Shown here: one piece after another, positions 6,324 through 12,814 of the stretch | How positions within the stretch are numbered: the stretch's first letter is position 1 | Layout: every line of letters begins with the position of its first letter | Assembly: GCA_002391065.1 (NCBI GenBank) | Contig: DGRP01000117.1 | Location: 1 to 13,527 of the forward strand | DNA: 13,527 nucleotides | Source of the DNA: Ruminococcus sp. UBA4385 | Lineage (GTDB): Bacteria; Bacillota_A; Clostridia; Oscillospirales; Ruminococcaceae | Reading direction: 5' to 3' | The notes under the pieces: generated by a model | Told to the model about the DNA's origin: nothing | What the model saw: only the letters and a program-made list of their open reading frames with translations | The model's database searches: none | Position numbers and translations under genes: made by a program

Positions 6324-7517
6324 TCAGAATTCAGCTTTCTGCACCATTTCATGCTCCGGGCTTATCTCATAATTCCAGTCATTTGCTCTGTAAATTGCCC
6401 GGATATTTTTTTCGTTATTAAATACAAGATAGTAATCTTCTCCGATATCACAAGAGTCGGCCAATTCTTTACTGCAATAGAAAAAACGTTCTTCACCGTA
6501 AGCAACAAGCCAGCTGCCAACCTCATCATCATACCGCTTATCGCTGACAGTTACTTTTTCTATAGTCCAGTCATAATTGCCTACCTTCTCCTCAACCACT
6601 TCATCTGTAAGATCAGGCAGTTTATTGTTTTTTATCTCATACTGCGTCATATCGTGGGTAGTGCCAAACCAGACAAGTCCTGCACCCACAAAAACAAATA
6701 TCAGCGGAAAAGCATACCGCATAAACGCCGAGCCCTTGCTCTCGTTCAGACTAACCATAGAGGTCACATAGTTCGGGTCTTTAGGGTCTATCGTAACATT
6801 CAGCGTCTGTCCGACAGCCACAGGAACATTGTTCTTCTCAAAGCGCTGATTATCTATCGCTGTATACTGCACTCCGTTATAGTAGTAGCTGAGCACAGGC
6901 GATGTAACAACATACCTTATATTATCCGCCTTTGCCACAGACCTTACATAGCCTATACATTCAGCCGATATCTGTTCACCTACAAGCCCCTCAGACCTTA
7001 TTTTATTATTCAGAGAGGGCATTACAAAAAACAGCCCGACTACCATAAACAGCACACCTGCGCCTACAACCATTACCTTGCTTGTATTTACATAGTTTGA
7101 GATCACAGCTCCGCCCGCAATAACAAGGCCTATAAGCCCGATAAACAAGCCGTTAGTCCTCTGCTTCATACCTGTGCCCTGCGCAGAGTAGTTCTCCTCG
7201 TTCTTGGTGAAGACCATATAAAGCCCTGCCAGCAGGAAGATACCTCCGAACATACCGATAACCACACGGTAAAGCTGATGCTTCGAGAACACAATGAACC
7301 CCACCACAACAGCCGCAGCGATAATAAGTATCATAACCGTTTTCACAGGGGCAGCCGAAGCCACACCCATAGTCTGTCTCATATTCGGGTCAGCAAAAGC
7401 CTTTAAGGTCTCAAGGTTTTTTTGAAGCTCATTCCCAAGAAATTCCCTCTCCTGCTCATGAGTCATAAACTGCTCTGTACTGAACACATAATACTTGCTT
7501 TCCGGGTCAAATCTCAT
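6324..7517 (-). CDS. DUF3592-like multi-pass membrane protein
   Basis: A protein of 397 residues. Hydrophobic segments at about 59-78, 82-103, 122-142, 146-166 and 268-286 suggest five transmembrane helices. Between helices 4 and 5 is a domain of about 95 residues with the pattern SPVLSYYYNGVQYTA followed by VGQTLNVTIDPKDPNYV, which looks like a DUF3592 domain (a tyrosine-rich strand, then a V-G-x-x-v-x-V-x-x-D-P-x-x-P strand). A soluble C-terminal domain of about 110 residues follows the last helix and is not recognised. The ATG at 7517 was chosen over one 13 codons upstream because a G-rich site (GGGGGG) lies about 8 nt before it, and the upstream ATG would sit inside the promoter region. 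It is the first gene of an operon with the CPBP-like gene and tadA. Function unknown. Confidence 0.68.
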   Translation of the reverse strand: MRFDPESKYYVFSTEQFMTHEQEREFLGNELQKNLETLKAFADPNMRQTMGVASAAPVKTVMILIIAAAVVVGFIVFSKHQLYRVVIGMFGGIFLLAGLYMVFTKNEENYSAQGTGMKQRTNGLFIGLIGLVIAGGAVISNYVNTSKVMVVGAGVLFMVVGLFFVMPSLNNKIRSEGLVGEQISAECIGYVRSVAKADNIRYVVTSPVLSYYYNGVQYTAIDNQRFEKNNVPVAVGQTLNVTIDPKDPNYVTSMVSLNESKGSAFMRYAFPLIFVFVGAGLVWFGTTHDMTQYEIKNNKLPDLTDEVVEEKVGNYDWTIEKVTVSDKRYDDEVGSWLVAYGEERFFYCSKELADSCDIGEDYYLVFNNEKNIRAIYRANDWNYEISPEHEMVQKAEF

Positions 7518-7546
7518 ATAAGCACCCCCCGAATCAGTATACAAAT

Positions 7547-7575
7547 AGTATAGCACAACGCAGAGTGCTTGTCAA
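7547..7575 (-). promoter_or_regulatory. Promoter of the DUF3592-CPBP-tadA operon
   Basis: On the minus strand, perfect TTGACA (7575-7570), a 17-bp spacer, then TATACT (7552-7547). The ATG at 7517 lies about 30 bp downstream. It is back to back with the promoter at 7590-7618, with only 14 bp between the two -35 boxes. Confidence 0.85.
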
Positions 7576-7589
7576 ATAATAAGCACCGA

Positions 7590-7618
7590 TTGACAACGGA
7601 AGAACAGTATGCTATAAT
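7590..7618 (+). promoter_or_regulatory. Promoter of the 99-residue orphan gene
   Basis: Perfect TTGACA (7590-7595), a 17-bp spacer and perfect TATAAT (7613-7618). This is a full-consensus promoter for a small hypothetical gene, divergent from the one on the other strand. Confidence 0.87.
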
Positions 7619-7655
7619 GTCAGCATAAATACTATCTGCGAAAGGGTGAAGCCTG

Positions 7656-7955
7656 ATGAAAACAGAAAAACACGGAAGCTGCTGGTCTGCATATTATGAC
7701 CCCGATACGGGGCGGTATTTTGCTGAGATCATCTACACCAGCCGAGAGGGTCGTGAGCAATATGATTATGAGATAACCGAGGACATCTACGCACGTCTCG
7801 GCACATTCAGCGAGGACTATGAAAACGAACGTCTCATAAGAACAGGAAAGATAGCCTATTCATTTGAAAACACAATGTACGGCACACTCGGTCCCGAGAG
7901 AACAGTCTGGGACGAGGAAGCAAATGAGGCTATGCAAAAGGCAGTCAAAAAGTAA
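7656..7955 (+). CDS. Small hypothetical protein (99 aa)
   Basis: A soluble, acidic and tyrosine-rich protein with no signal peptide, membrane segment or motif that I recognise. The N-terminal part (WSAYYDPDTGRYFAEIIYTS) reads as a beta-hairpin; the C-terminal part (WDEEANEAMQKAVKK) as a helix. It is very likely a real gene: AAAGGG lies about 10 nt before the ATG, a full-consensus promoter sits 40 bp upstream, and a strong terminator follows 5 bp after the stop. It stands alone as a single-gene transcription unit between two minus-strand operons. No function can be assigned from the sequence. Confidence 0.82.
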   Translation: MKTEKHGSCWSAYYDPDTGRYFAEIIYTSREGREQYDYEITEDIYARLGTFSEDYENERLIRTGKIAYSFENTMYGTLGPERTVWDEEANEAMQKAVKK

Positions 7956-7959
7956 TACA

Positions 7960-7984
7960 AAAGCCCCGATACCCGGGGCTTTTA
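7960..7984. terminator. Bidirectional terminator between the 99-aa gene and the MATE gene
   Basis: The stem AAAGCCCCG (7960-7968)/CGGGGCTTT (7974-7982) has a 5-nt loop. T-rich sequence follows on the plus strand (TTTATTTTAT). On the minus strand the hairpin lies 20 bp beyond the MATE stop but is followed only by TGTATTAC, so it is stronger in the plus direction. Confidence 0.88.
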
Positions 7985-8002
7985 TTTTATACAGAGCAGA
8001 GC

Positions 8003-9757
8003 TCAGATCGTTATAGTAAGGAAATTCACACCATAGATAAACGAATATCTGACATCATCGGCCAGTGACTTGATGATACGAATACCCATGTTTTCCAGTT
8101 CATCACCTGTTGTGCTGTATTCATACTTAACGAACGGGTCACGTTCCTTGCTGCAATCCTTCACTCTCATTATCATCTTCTCGTTACCGATAATAACAAT
8201 GTGAACATCAATGTTCGGGTCACGCTCGTTGATAGAACGCTGATACTCCAGAATATTAAAAACTATCTCCTCCAGCGAAAGAGCGCAAAAATAGGATTTT
8301 TTCTTGTCAGCTATATTCGATTTGCAGACATCATGAAATTCCAGAGAGGCTGTTTCGGCATCTTTGAAGGATCCAATATGAAAATCATAGGTCTTGTATC
8401 TTTCATCGTCTGACGGCGCAAGTACAAGCAGCTTGTTTATTATACCCTTGTTTTTTCTTCCGATGATACAGGCGCAAATCAGCACATACATTGTTATGAT
8501 AACAAACTGTACCGACAAGCCTGCCCATACACCCTTTGAACCAAAGGCTCTTGAAAGCAAATAGAATATCGGAAGCGTGCCGATATTAAGTACAACAGAT
8601 ATTGAATAAACAAGCCTGCTTTTGTTTATCGCCTGAAAATATGCCAGATAGTAGCATACTACCGTATTCAGAATATAAACGATGACAGTATAATACATCA
8701 GCGTCATCGTCTCATCAAGGACAGCCCCCGATACCATAAACGAATAAGCCTTCCTCCCGAACAGGCAAAGCAGCAGCGACAAAAGTGCCGACGATCCTAT
8801 ACCCTTCATAAGAGAATAACGGAATATCCTTTTCAGCATTTTATTGTCACGCTCTTCCCTGAGCATTGTCTGTATCATTCTGACGGGGTTAATTATAGCC
8901 TCGGAAACTGACAGGAAAATGAACTTTGTCATCTTGTAGACTGAAAATGCAGCCATTGCTTCCGTCGAGCCTGTCATAGCTATCATATTATTGACCGCTG
9001 TATTAAAAATAATGGAAGATACATTCTTAAAGGCGGTTGGTGTTCCCTCTTTAATCGTCTGAAACAGATAGGTTTTGCTCACAGCAAATCTGCCCTTCAG
9101 CAGAATGCCGTTCTTTTTGCCGAAAAAGTGTGCAGACAAAATAATAAGGGCAACATAATAGCTGATAGACGTAGAATATCCGATACCTTTGATTCCCATA
9201 TCGTTGAGCACAAATATAATGTTCAGTGTAACGTTTACCACTGTCATAGCTATGGTAGCAGCATTGATAAGCTTCTTTTTTTCATCAAGCTGAAAAAGAG
9301 GTATAAGGTACAGCGTAAGAAGATGAGCAGGTGCGCCAAGAGCAAGTGTCACAAGATAATCAACCGTAGGTCTGAGAGTTTCCTCAGTATTTGCGCCGAA
9401 AACCCTTGAAACAGGCGAGGCAAAAGCGCACATCAGAGCAGCAATCAGAACGGACAAAACAGCTGCAGATATAAGTGAGGTATAAAACACCTTTGAGACC
9501 TCATCGAATCTGCTTTGCCCGATCTTGCGCCCGATTATTACCTGAGAGCCGCTTGAAAACATAAGAGATATGCATTCCATTGCCTTTGTATAAGGATAAA
9601 CTATACCGATAGCAGCAAGCTCTGCCACGCCAAGCCCCTTTGAAGCTATTACGCCGTCGCAAAGCGAGCCTATAGACCCCGCAAGAAACAACAGCAGTGC
9701 GATCAGATAGCCGCTGTTAAAAACCTTTATCAATATAGGCTGCTTTGACGTTTTCAT
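8003..9757 (-). CDS. MATE-family transporter fused to a C-terminal RsbW/SpoIIAB-like ATPase domain
   Basis: A protein of 584 residues. Residues 1-440 are a multidrug/oligosaccharidyl-lipid/polysaccharide superfamily transporter of about 12 helices. DGVIASKGLGVAELAAIGIVYP (34-55) and the matching second-half segment with NNMIAMTGSTEAMAAFSVY (256-274) are the duplicated MATE signatures. A hydrophilic linker leads to residues 465-584, which resemble the HATPase_c_2 fold of anti-sigma factors: SLEEIVFNILEY (494-505) as the N box with E497/E498 and N501, VKDCSKERDP (532-541) in the place of the D-x-G box, and LENMGIRIIKSLADDVRYSF (554-573), then GVNFLTITI as the family's closing strand. The usual DxGxG is DCS here, so ATP binding may be altered. 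The ATG at 9757 has GGAGG 8 nt upstream; the longer frame crosses the promoter. It may couple transport to a regulatory or nucleotide-sensing function; the substrate is unknown. Confidence 0.85.
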   Translation of the reverse strand: MKTSKQPILIKVFNSGYLIALLLFLAGSIGSLCDGVIASKGLGVAELAAIGIVYPYTKAMECISLMFSSGSQVIIGRKIGQSRFDEVSKVFYTSLISAAVLSVLIAALMCAFASPVSRVFGANTEETLRPTVDYLVTLALGAPAHLLTLYLIPLFQLDEKKKLINAATIAMTVVNVTLNIIFVLNDMGIKGIGYSTSISYYVALIILSAHFFGKKNGILLKGRFAVSKTYLFQTIKEGTPTAFKNVSSIIFNTAVNNMIAMTGSTEAMAAFSVYKMTKFIFLSVSEAIINPVRMIQTMLREERDNKMLKRIFRYSLMKGIGSSALLSLLLCLFGRKAYSFMVSGAVLDETMTLMYYTVIVYILNTVVCYYLAYFQAINKSRLVYSISVVLNIGTLPIFYLLSRAFGSKGVWAGLSVQFVIITMYVLICACIIGRKNKGIINKLLVLAPSDDERYKTYDFHIGSFKDAETASLEFHDVCKSNIADKKKSYFCALSLEEIVFNILEYQRSINERDPNIDVHIVIIGNEKMIMRVKDCSKERDPFVKYEYSTTGDELENMGIRIIKSLADDVRYSFIYGVNFLTITI

Positions 9758-9790
9758 TATATTATCCTCCGAACTTAATAAACCTGCATA

Positions 9791-9819
9791 ATTATATAAC
9801 ATAATTCTCGGATTGTCAA
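9791..9819 (-). promoter_or_regulatory. Promoter of the MATE-ATPase fusion gene
   Basis: On the minus strand, perfect TTGACA (9819-9814), a 17-bp spacer and perfect TATAAT (9796-9791). The ATG is about 35 bp downstream. Confidence 0.88.
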
Positions 9820-9834
9820 GAACACAGATAAGCA

Positions 9835-9868
9835 AAAGCCTCGCAAATGACGTGTTTACGAGGTTTCA
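9835..9868 (-). terminator. Possible terminator upstream of the MATE gene
   Basis: The stem AAACCTCG/CGAGGCTTT (9866-9859 with 9843-9835, one G-U pair) has a 15-nt loop. On the minus strand it is followed by TTTTGCTT. It would stop transcription coming from the repeat region before it enters the MATE promoter. The loop is long, so confidence is moderate. Confidence 0.45.
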
Positions 9869-9878
9869 AACAACTCGC

Positions 9879-9907
9879 TTGCATTTTCCTCATAACTATG
9901 GTATAAT
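9879..9907 (+). promoter_or_regulatory. Possible promoter overlapping the first repeat unit
   Basis: TTGCAT (9879-9884), a 17-bp spacer and TATAAT (9902-9907) preceded by TGG (extended -10). The -10 box is the left end of repeat unit 1. Units 2 and 3 keep the extended -10 but have no -35 box at the right distance, so only the first copy looks like a full promoter. It would transcribe the repeat array toward the terminator at 10270-10310. Confidence 0.45.
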
Positions 9908-10234
9908 GAATGCAAAGCATTCATTATAATTTATCTAAATGCCCTTGCACTCCCTGCATATCGGGCAATTATACCATAACGCTTACGCTTATATGGTATA
10001 ATGAATGCAAAGCATTCATTATAATTTATCTATATGCCCTTGCAGATACGCAGAACAAAGTTCTGCTCCCTGCATATCGGGCAATTATACCATAACGCTT
10101 ACGCTTATATGGTATAATGAATGCAAAGCATTCATTATAATTTATCTAAATGCCCTTGCAGATACGCAGAACAAAGTTCTGCTCCCTGCATATCGGGCAA
10201 TTATACCATAACGCTTACGCTTATATGGTATAAT
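9897..10234. repeat. Tandem 95/116-bp elements with nested inverted repeats (three full copies plus a stub)
   Basis: Copies lie at 9897-9978, 9992-10094 and 10108-10210, separated by an identical 13-bp spacer (ACGCTTACGCTTA). A fourth copy is cut after 11 bp (10224-10234). Each copy is bounded by the inverted pair TATGGTATAAT and ATTATACCATA. Inside are a hairpin ATAATGAATGC-AAA-GCATTCATTAT, an inner stem TGCCC/GGGCA with GCA/TGC continuing it, and in copies 2 and 3 an extra 21-bp insert with CAGAAC-AAA-GTTCTG. Copy 1 lacks that insert. The copies are otherwise almost identical (one base differs in copy 2: CTATATG for CTAAATG). The fold is a cloverleaf. Short frames reading through it repeat with the array and lack ribosome sites, so I do not call genes. 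Together with flanking DNA this accounts for the stretch without a protein gene from 9758 to 10374. Confidence 0.85.
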
Positions 10235-10269
10235 AAAGCTCGAAAAGGAAATGCCAATATAAAAATATC

Positions 10270-10310
10270 GCCCCGAAGCGCTTTAAGTACGCCTCGGGGC
10301 ATTGTTTTTA
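10270..10310. terminator. Bidirectional terminator at the end of the RiPP operon
   Basis: The stem GCCCCGA (10270-10276)/TCGGGGC (10294-10300), continued by GCG (10278-10280)/CGC (10290-10292), has a 9-nt loop. The plus strand continues ATTGTTTTTA; the minus strand continues GATATTTTTAT. It can end the minus-strand peptide operon and any plus-strand transcript from the repeat array. Confidence 0.75.
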
Positions 10311-10374
10311 TCGTTTGATTTTTCTTCTCAGCCATTTTGGAAAACTTAAGGCAATACCGCACAACTCCTGCACG

Positions 10375-10434
10375 TCATCTGCTTGCCAGCTTTCCGTCAC
10401 AGTCTATGATCTCCTCAAAGGTGTGATTACCCAT
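10375..10434 (-). pseudogene. 19-codon ORF, possible stub of an S24/S26-type peptidase gene
   Basis: The peptide MGNHTFEEIIDCDGKLASR is followed by TGA. The ATG overlaps the end of the PqqD-like gene by 8 bp and has AGGAG 6 nt upstream, so the start site is well formed. The pattern TFEEIIxxDGKL resembles the N-terminus of small S24/S26 (signal-peptidase-like) peptidases often seen next to PqqD-like genes in Clostridia, where a V-x-x-G-x-S-M segment carrying the catalytic Ser should follow. Here the frame stops just before that point, and the downstream sequence to the terminator shows no continuation that I can recognise in any frame. I infer a truncated gene, by deletion or insertion near 10383. 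The alternative is a genuine very short peptide. The family link rests on memory of the motif and has not been checked. Confidence 0.45.
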
Positions 10435-10687
10435 CAATAGCTCCTATTTTTCTAAGCTCTGTGATCACCTTCTTCACATCACGCTCAATTGCACCATCAG
10501 GAGCATCGTACATTTCGTGCATTTTCTTCACTATCTCAGCCTCGGTGGTCTCGGTCTTTAACAGCTCAAGAATCTTGCCTGCTGTCTTGTTTCCCTTAAC
10601 AAGTCCGGAAAAACTGGCACTGCCTGTAGCAACGAGCATTGTCTCGTCTCCTGAGTCATGTACGATAAAATCATTTTTCAGCTTCAT
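10427..10687 (-). CDS. PqqD-like RiPP recognition element protein
   Basis: A protein of 86 residues that fits the PqqD winged-helix fold: an N-terminal beta segment (DFIVHDSGDETMLVATGSASFSGLVKGNKTAGKILELL, here described by its key parts VATG, LVKGNKTAGKIL), then helices with TEAEIVKKMHEMYDAP and a closing helix with DVKKVITELRKIGAI. The N-G/K-x-T-A-x-x-I-L-x-L-L pattern with a following D-V-x-x-x-L-x-x-G is typical. PqqD-type proteins bind the leader of a precursor peptide and hand it to the modifying enzyme, usually a radical SAM/SPASM protein, which is encoded two genes upstream. The ATG follows the stop of the kinase-like gene by 5 nt, with AAAGGA upstream inside that gene, so it is cotranscribed and probably coupled. 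Confidence 0.87.
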   Translation of the reverse strand: MKLKNDFIVHDSGDETMLVATGSASFSGLVKGNKTAGKILELLKTETTEAEIVKKMHEMYDAPDGAIERDVKKVITELRKIGAIDG

Positions 10688-10692
10688 ATCTA

Positions 10693-11424
10693 TTATCCTT
10701 TCATTGCATTATAGGCGGTCTCAGCCGCAGAAATATCCATATTGGCACCGAGCCGATACAGCCCGACCTGCTCTGCAAGCTTATCGATCAGCATAAGAGT
10801 TTTTGCAAACGCCGCCTTATCCGTCGGGCGGTACACCTGCTGTAAAAGCATTGCATAAGCCTCAGACTTATCTATCCTGCGGATAGTGTTTTGCTCCGCA
10901 CGTTCCAGTATGCAGACAGCCTTCAGCGGCACAGCTATATTATTTCCAAGCCTGTGCTTGCCATTGTATGGTGTTCCATAGACCATTATACCACAATCTG
11001 AACATTTTATCAAGGGCTTATCGTCATTTATCATTACAGCCCTGTCTCCCAGAAGCTCACGCCATAATCTTGTATGGGTGGATTTGCCTGTTCCCGACTT
11101 TGCAGTGAATAAATAACCCTCACCGTCTACAGCAACAACCGAACCGTGAAACACAAATGTATCGTAGTAAGGCATTCTTTCAGCTATCTTGCGGTAAACA
11201 GCCGTCAGCTCCAGCACTCCTTCGGAATAATAGGGCGCACGCTTTCCCTCATAAGCATACTCACTTTCGGTCTTTTCACGCTCATAGGAAATATCCTCCT
11301 GTGTGATCTCAACCAAAATATCAGGCTCGCCCTCAGCGATATAGTCCTTGCAATAGGTATGCACTTTTTTGTTCAGTGAACTCACCTTAATGATTTTGTC
11401 GGCCATTTTATAGGTTTCAGTCAT
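10693..11424 (-). CDS. HPr kinase-like (HprK C-terminal fold) P-loop protein
   Basis: A protein of 243 residues. The core matches the HprK/P kinase fold: FHGSVVAVDGEGYLFTAKSG with H93-G94, a P-loop SGTGKSTHT (110-118), and INDDKPLI with D134-D135 in the place of the catalytic/metal acidic pair, followed by YGTPYNGKHRL. The N-terminal 85 residues are not the HprK sensor domain, and the protein is shorter than housekeeping HprK (about 310). Proteins of this subtype recur beside PqqD-like and radical-SAM or lasso-peptide genes; in one lasso-peptide pathway a homologue phosphorylates a precursor serine. A role as peptide kinase is therefore plausible here, but unproven. The ATG at 11424 overlaps the maturase stop by 8 bp and has AGGAG about 7 nt upstream, so the genes are coupled. 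Confidence 0.85.
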   Translation of the reverse strand: MTETYKMADKIIKVSSLNKKVHTYCKDYIAEGEPDILVEITQEDISYEREKTESEYAYEGKRAPYYSEGVLELTAVYRKIAERMPYYDTFVFHGSVVAVDGEGYLFTAKSGTGKSTHTRLWRELLGDRAVMINDDKPLIKCSDCGIMVYGTPYNGKHRLGNNIAVPLKAVCILERAEQNTIRRIDKSEAYAMLLQQVYRPTDKAAFAKTLMLIDKLAEQVGLYRLGANMDISAAETAYNAMKG

Positions 11425-12739
11425 TTTTTTGCTCCTGCTGAATTATTTTTTCCGCAATCTTTCTCAGCTCATATTCTGTTTTCAGCTGCTGATACTCAAA
11501 GCAGGCCTCAAACCAGCCCGGACAGCCCTGCTTATAAAAAGGTGTACATTGTGGGAGATAAGTGCAGTTTCTGCATTTTTCATCAAGCCTTCCGGGTAGC
11601 GCACGAAGCTCATCAAAAAGTGCCTGATCAGTAACACCTTCAAAAATATTGCCCCATGAATGACCCTCGGGCAGATGCTCACAATCGTAAAAACAGCCAT
11701 CAGGGTCGATAACGACCGCCTTATCAAGACAGTCTGCCATACAGCTGTTAAGCCGAAAGCCTGTCGTTCGCTTTTCACGCTCAATATTATTTATGTTCAG
11801 CTCGTCAATGTAGCGGTTAAGCTCAAACATCTGACGCTCAAGGTCAATAAAGTAGGGCTTTGGCTTTTCCTGATAAAGCGCCGAAAGATAGAGCGTTACA
11901 TTTTTATCATCACCGAATTCTGACTTTATCTCATCAAGAAACGGACGCAGGCGAGGAAAGCTTTCCTTGTCAAAATTCACACGCAGGCTTACCTTGATGT
12001 CCTCATCAGCCAGATAATGTATCGACCGCATTACCACATCATAGTTGTGCCGCACAGGGTCAATATATTGCTTTCGTGCCATATAGTCCCGCCTGTCGCC
12101 ATCAAGAGAGACCTGTACAGTTTTCAGCTTCCAGACCTCCTTAGCTTCATGAGCGAGCTCCTTTGTCATCAGGCTGGCATTTGTTATCATGCGTGACCTG
12201 AACGACTCTCCCCTTTCAGACAGCGTTTTGCAGACATGCGAGATAGTTTTCGCACAAACAAGGGGCTCACCGCCAAACCATGACAGCGTGATTTTTTCAT
12301 CACTGCGTGTTTCGCAGATAAAGTCGATCAGCCTCTCAACTGTTTCGGGTGTCATTGTCCTGACAGCATAGCCCTCCTCGTAGCAATAGGTGCAGCGTGC
12401 GTTGCAGCCTGTGGTCGGAAGGATAGTGTAGGTCACAAGACCCTTTTTTTCGTTCTTCATAAGCTTGATAAGCTTAGATGTTTCAAGGTATTTATCAGCC
12501 TCGTTATACCCCTCGGGGACAACAAACCGCCGTTTTGCAAGTTCCTGAACGCTTTCGGGCTTATTATACTCCTCATCAGTCAGCTGCACGACCTCTCCCG
12601 AGAAAATATTTTTCATCAGGTTAATGCCTCTCTCAGAAAAAGCCACAGTCCACCTTGCAGGCCGCAGCCCCTCGGTTTCGGGTTTGTTGGTTTTTATGAA
12701 TGCTATTACTTTTTCGTTAGGTTCTATTACTTGTTTCAT
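11417..12739 (-). CDS. Radical SAM/SPASM peptide maturase
   Basis: A protein of 440 residues. The first 100 residues could act as a substrate-docking region. The radical SAM cluster motif is C112-x3-C116-x2-C119 in TTGCNARCTYCYEEGY, and SAM-binding GGEP lies at 156-159. The C-terminal SPASM-type domain has C333, C337, C349, C353, C389, C392, C398, C406 and C413, enough for two auxiliary iron-sulfur clusters. The combination with a short Cys-rich peptide upstream and a PqqD-like protein downstream identifies it as a RiPP maturase, which most often installs thioether or carbon-carbon crosslinks. Overall it resembles the sulfatase-maturase-like branch that works on Cys-rich clostridial peptides, but the exact subfamily cannot be fixed by eye. 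AAGGTG lies 5 nt before the ATG. An attenuator-like hairpin separates it from the precursor gene. Confidence 0.93.
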   Translation of the reverse strand: MKQVIEPNEKVIAFIKTNKPETEGLRPARWTVAFSERGINLMKNIFSGEVVQLTDEEYNKPESVQELAKRRFVVPEGYNEADKYLETSKLIKLMKNEKKGLVTYTILPTTGCNARCTYCYEEGYAVRTMTPETVERLIDFICETRSDEKITLSWFGGEPLVCAKTISHVCKTLSERGESFRSRMITNASLMTKELAHEAKEVWKLKTVQVSLDGDRRDYMARKQYIDPVRHNYDVVMRSIHYLADEDIKVSLRVNFDKESFPRLRPFLDEIKSEFGDDKNVTLYLSALYQEKPKPYFIDLERQMFELNRYIDELNINNIEREKRTTGFRLNSCMADCLDKAVVIDPDGCFYDCEHLPEGHSWGNIFEGVTDQALFDELRALPGRLDEKCRNCTYLPQCTPFYKQGCPGWFEACFEYQQLKTEYELRKIAEKIIQQEQKND

Positions 12740-12770
12740 TTTATCACCTTTTTTAATCTGTAAGGAAAAT

Positions 12771-12799
12771 GGCAGGCAACCCCTTTCGAGCTGCCTGCC
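12771..12799 (-). terminator. Attenuator-like hairpin between precursor and maturase genes
   Basis: On the minus strand, GGCAGGCA pairs perfectly with TGCCTGCC. G-C and G-U pairs extend this to a 12-bp stem around the loop GAAAG, and ATTTTCC follows. The T-run is short, so partial termination or protection of the precursor mRNA is more likely than a full stop. The result would be more precursor than enzyme, common in peptide operons. Confidence 0.75.
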
Positions 12800-12814
12800 G
12801 GCGGAATTTAACGA

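Noticed and set aside
5949..7100. Long plus-strand open frame (383 codons) opposite the CPBP-like and DUF3592-like genes
   Set aside because: It is antisense to two well-supported genes, its translation is rich in His, Ile, Arg and Tyr without domain character, and no ribosome site precedes it. It is a shadow of codon use on the other strand.
9897..10234. CRISPR array
   Set aside because: The repeats are 82-103 bp with an identical 13-bp spacer. CRISPR needs short repeats and unique spacers. No cas genes are present.
9910..10318. Three similar short plus-strand frames (61-68 codons) starting MQSIHYNL
   Set aside because: They are the tandem repeat translated again and again, with no ribosome site before the ATGs. 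Conservation between them follows from the DNA repeat itself.
11417..12739. Assigning the maturase to a specific named subfamily (for example CcpM)
   Set aside because: The Cys-rich substrate and length fit, but the subfamily cannot be told from its relatives by eye. A model search would be needed, so no gene symbol is given.
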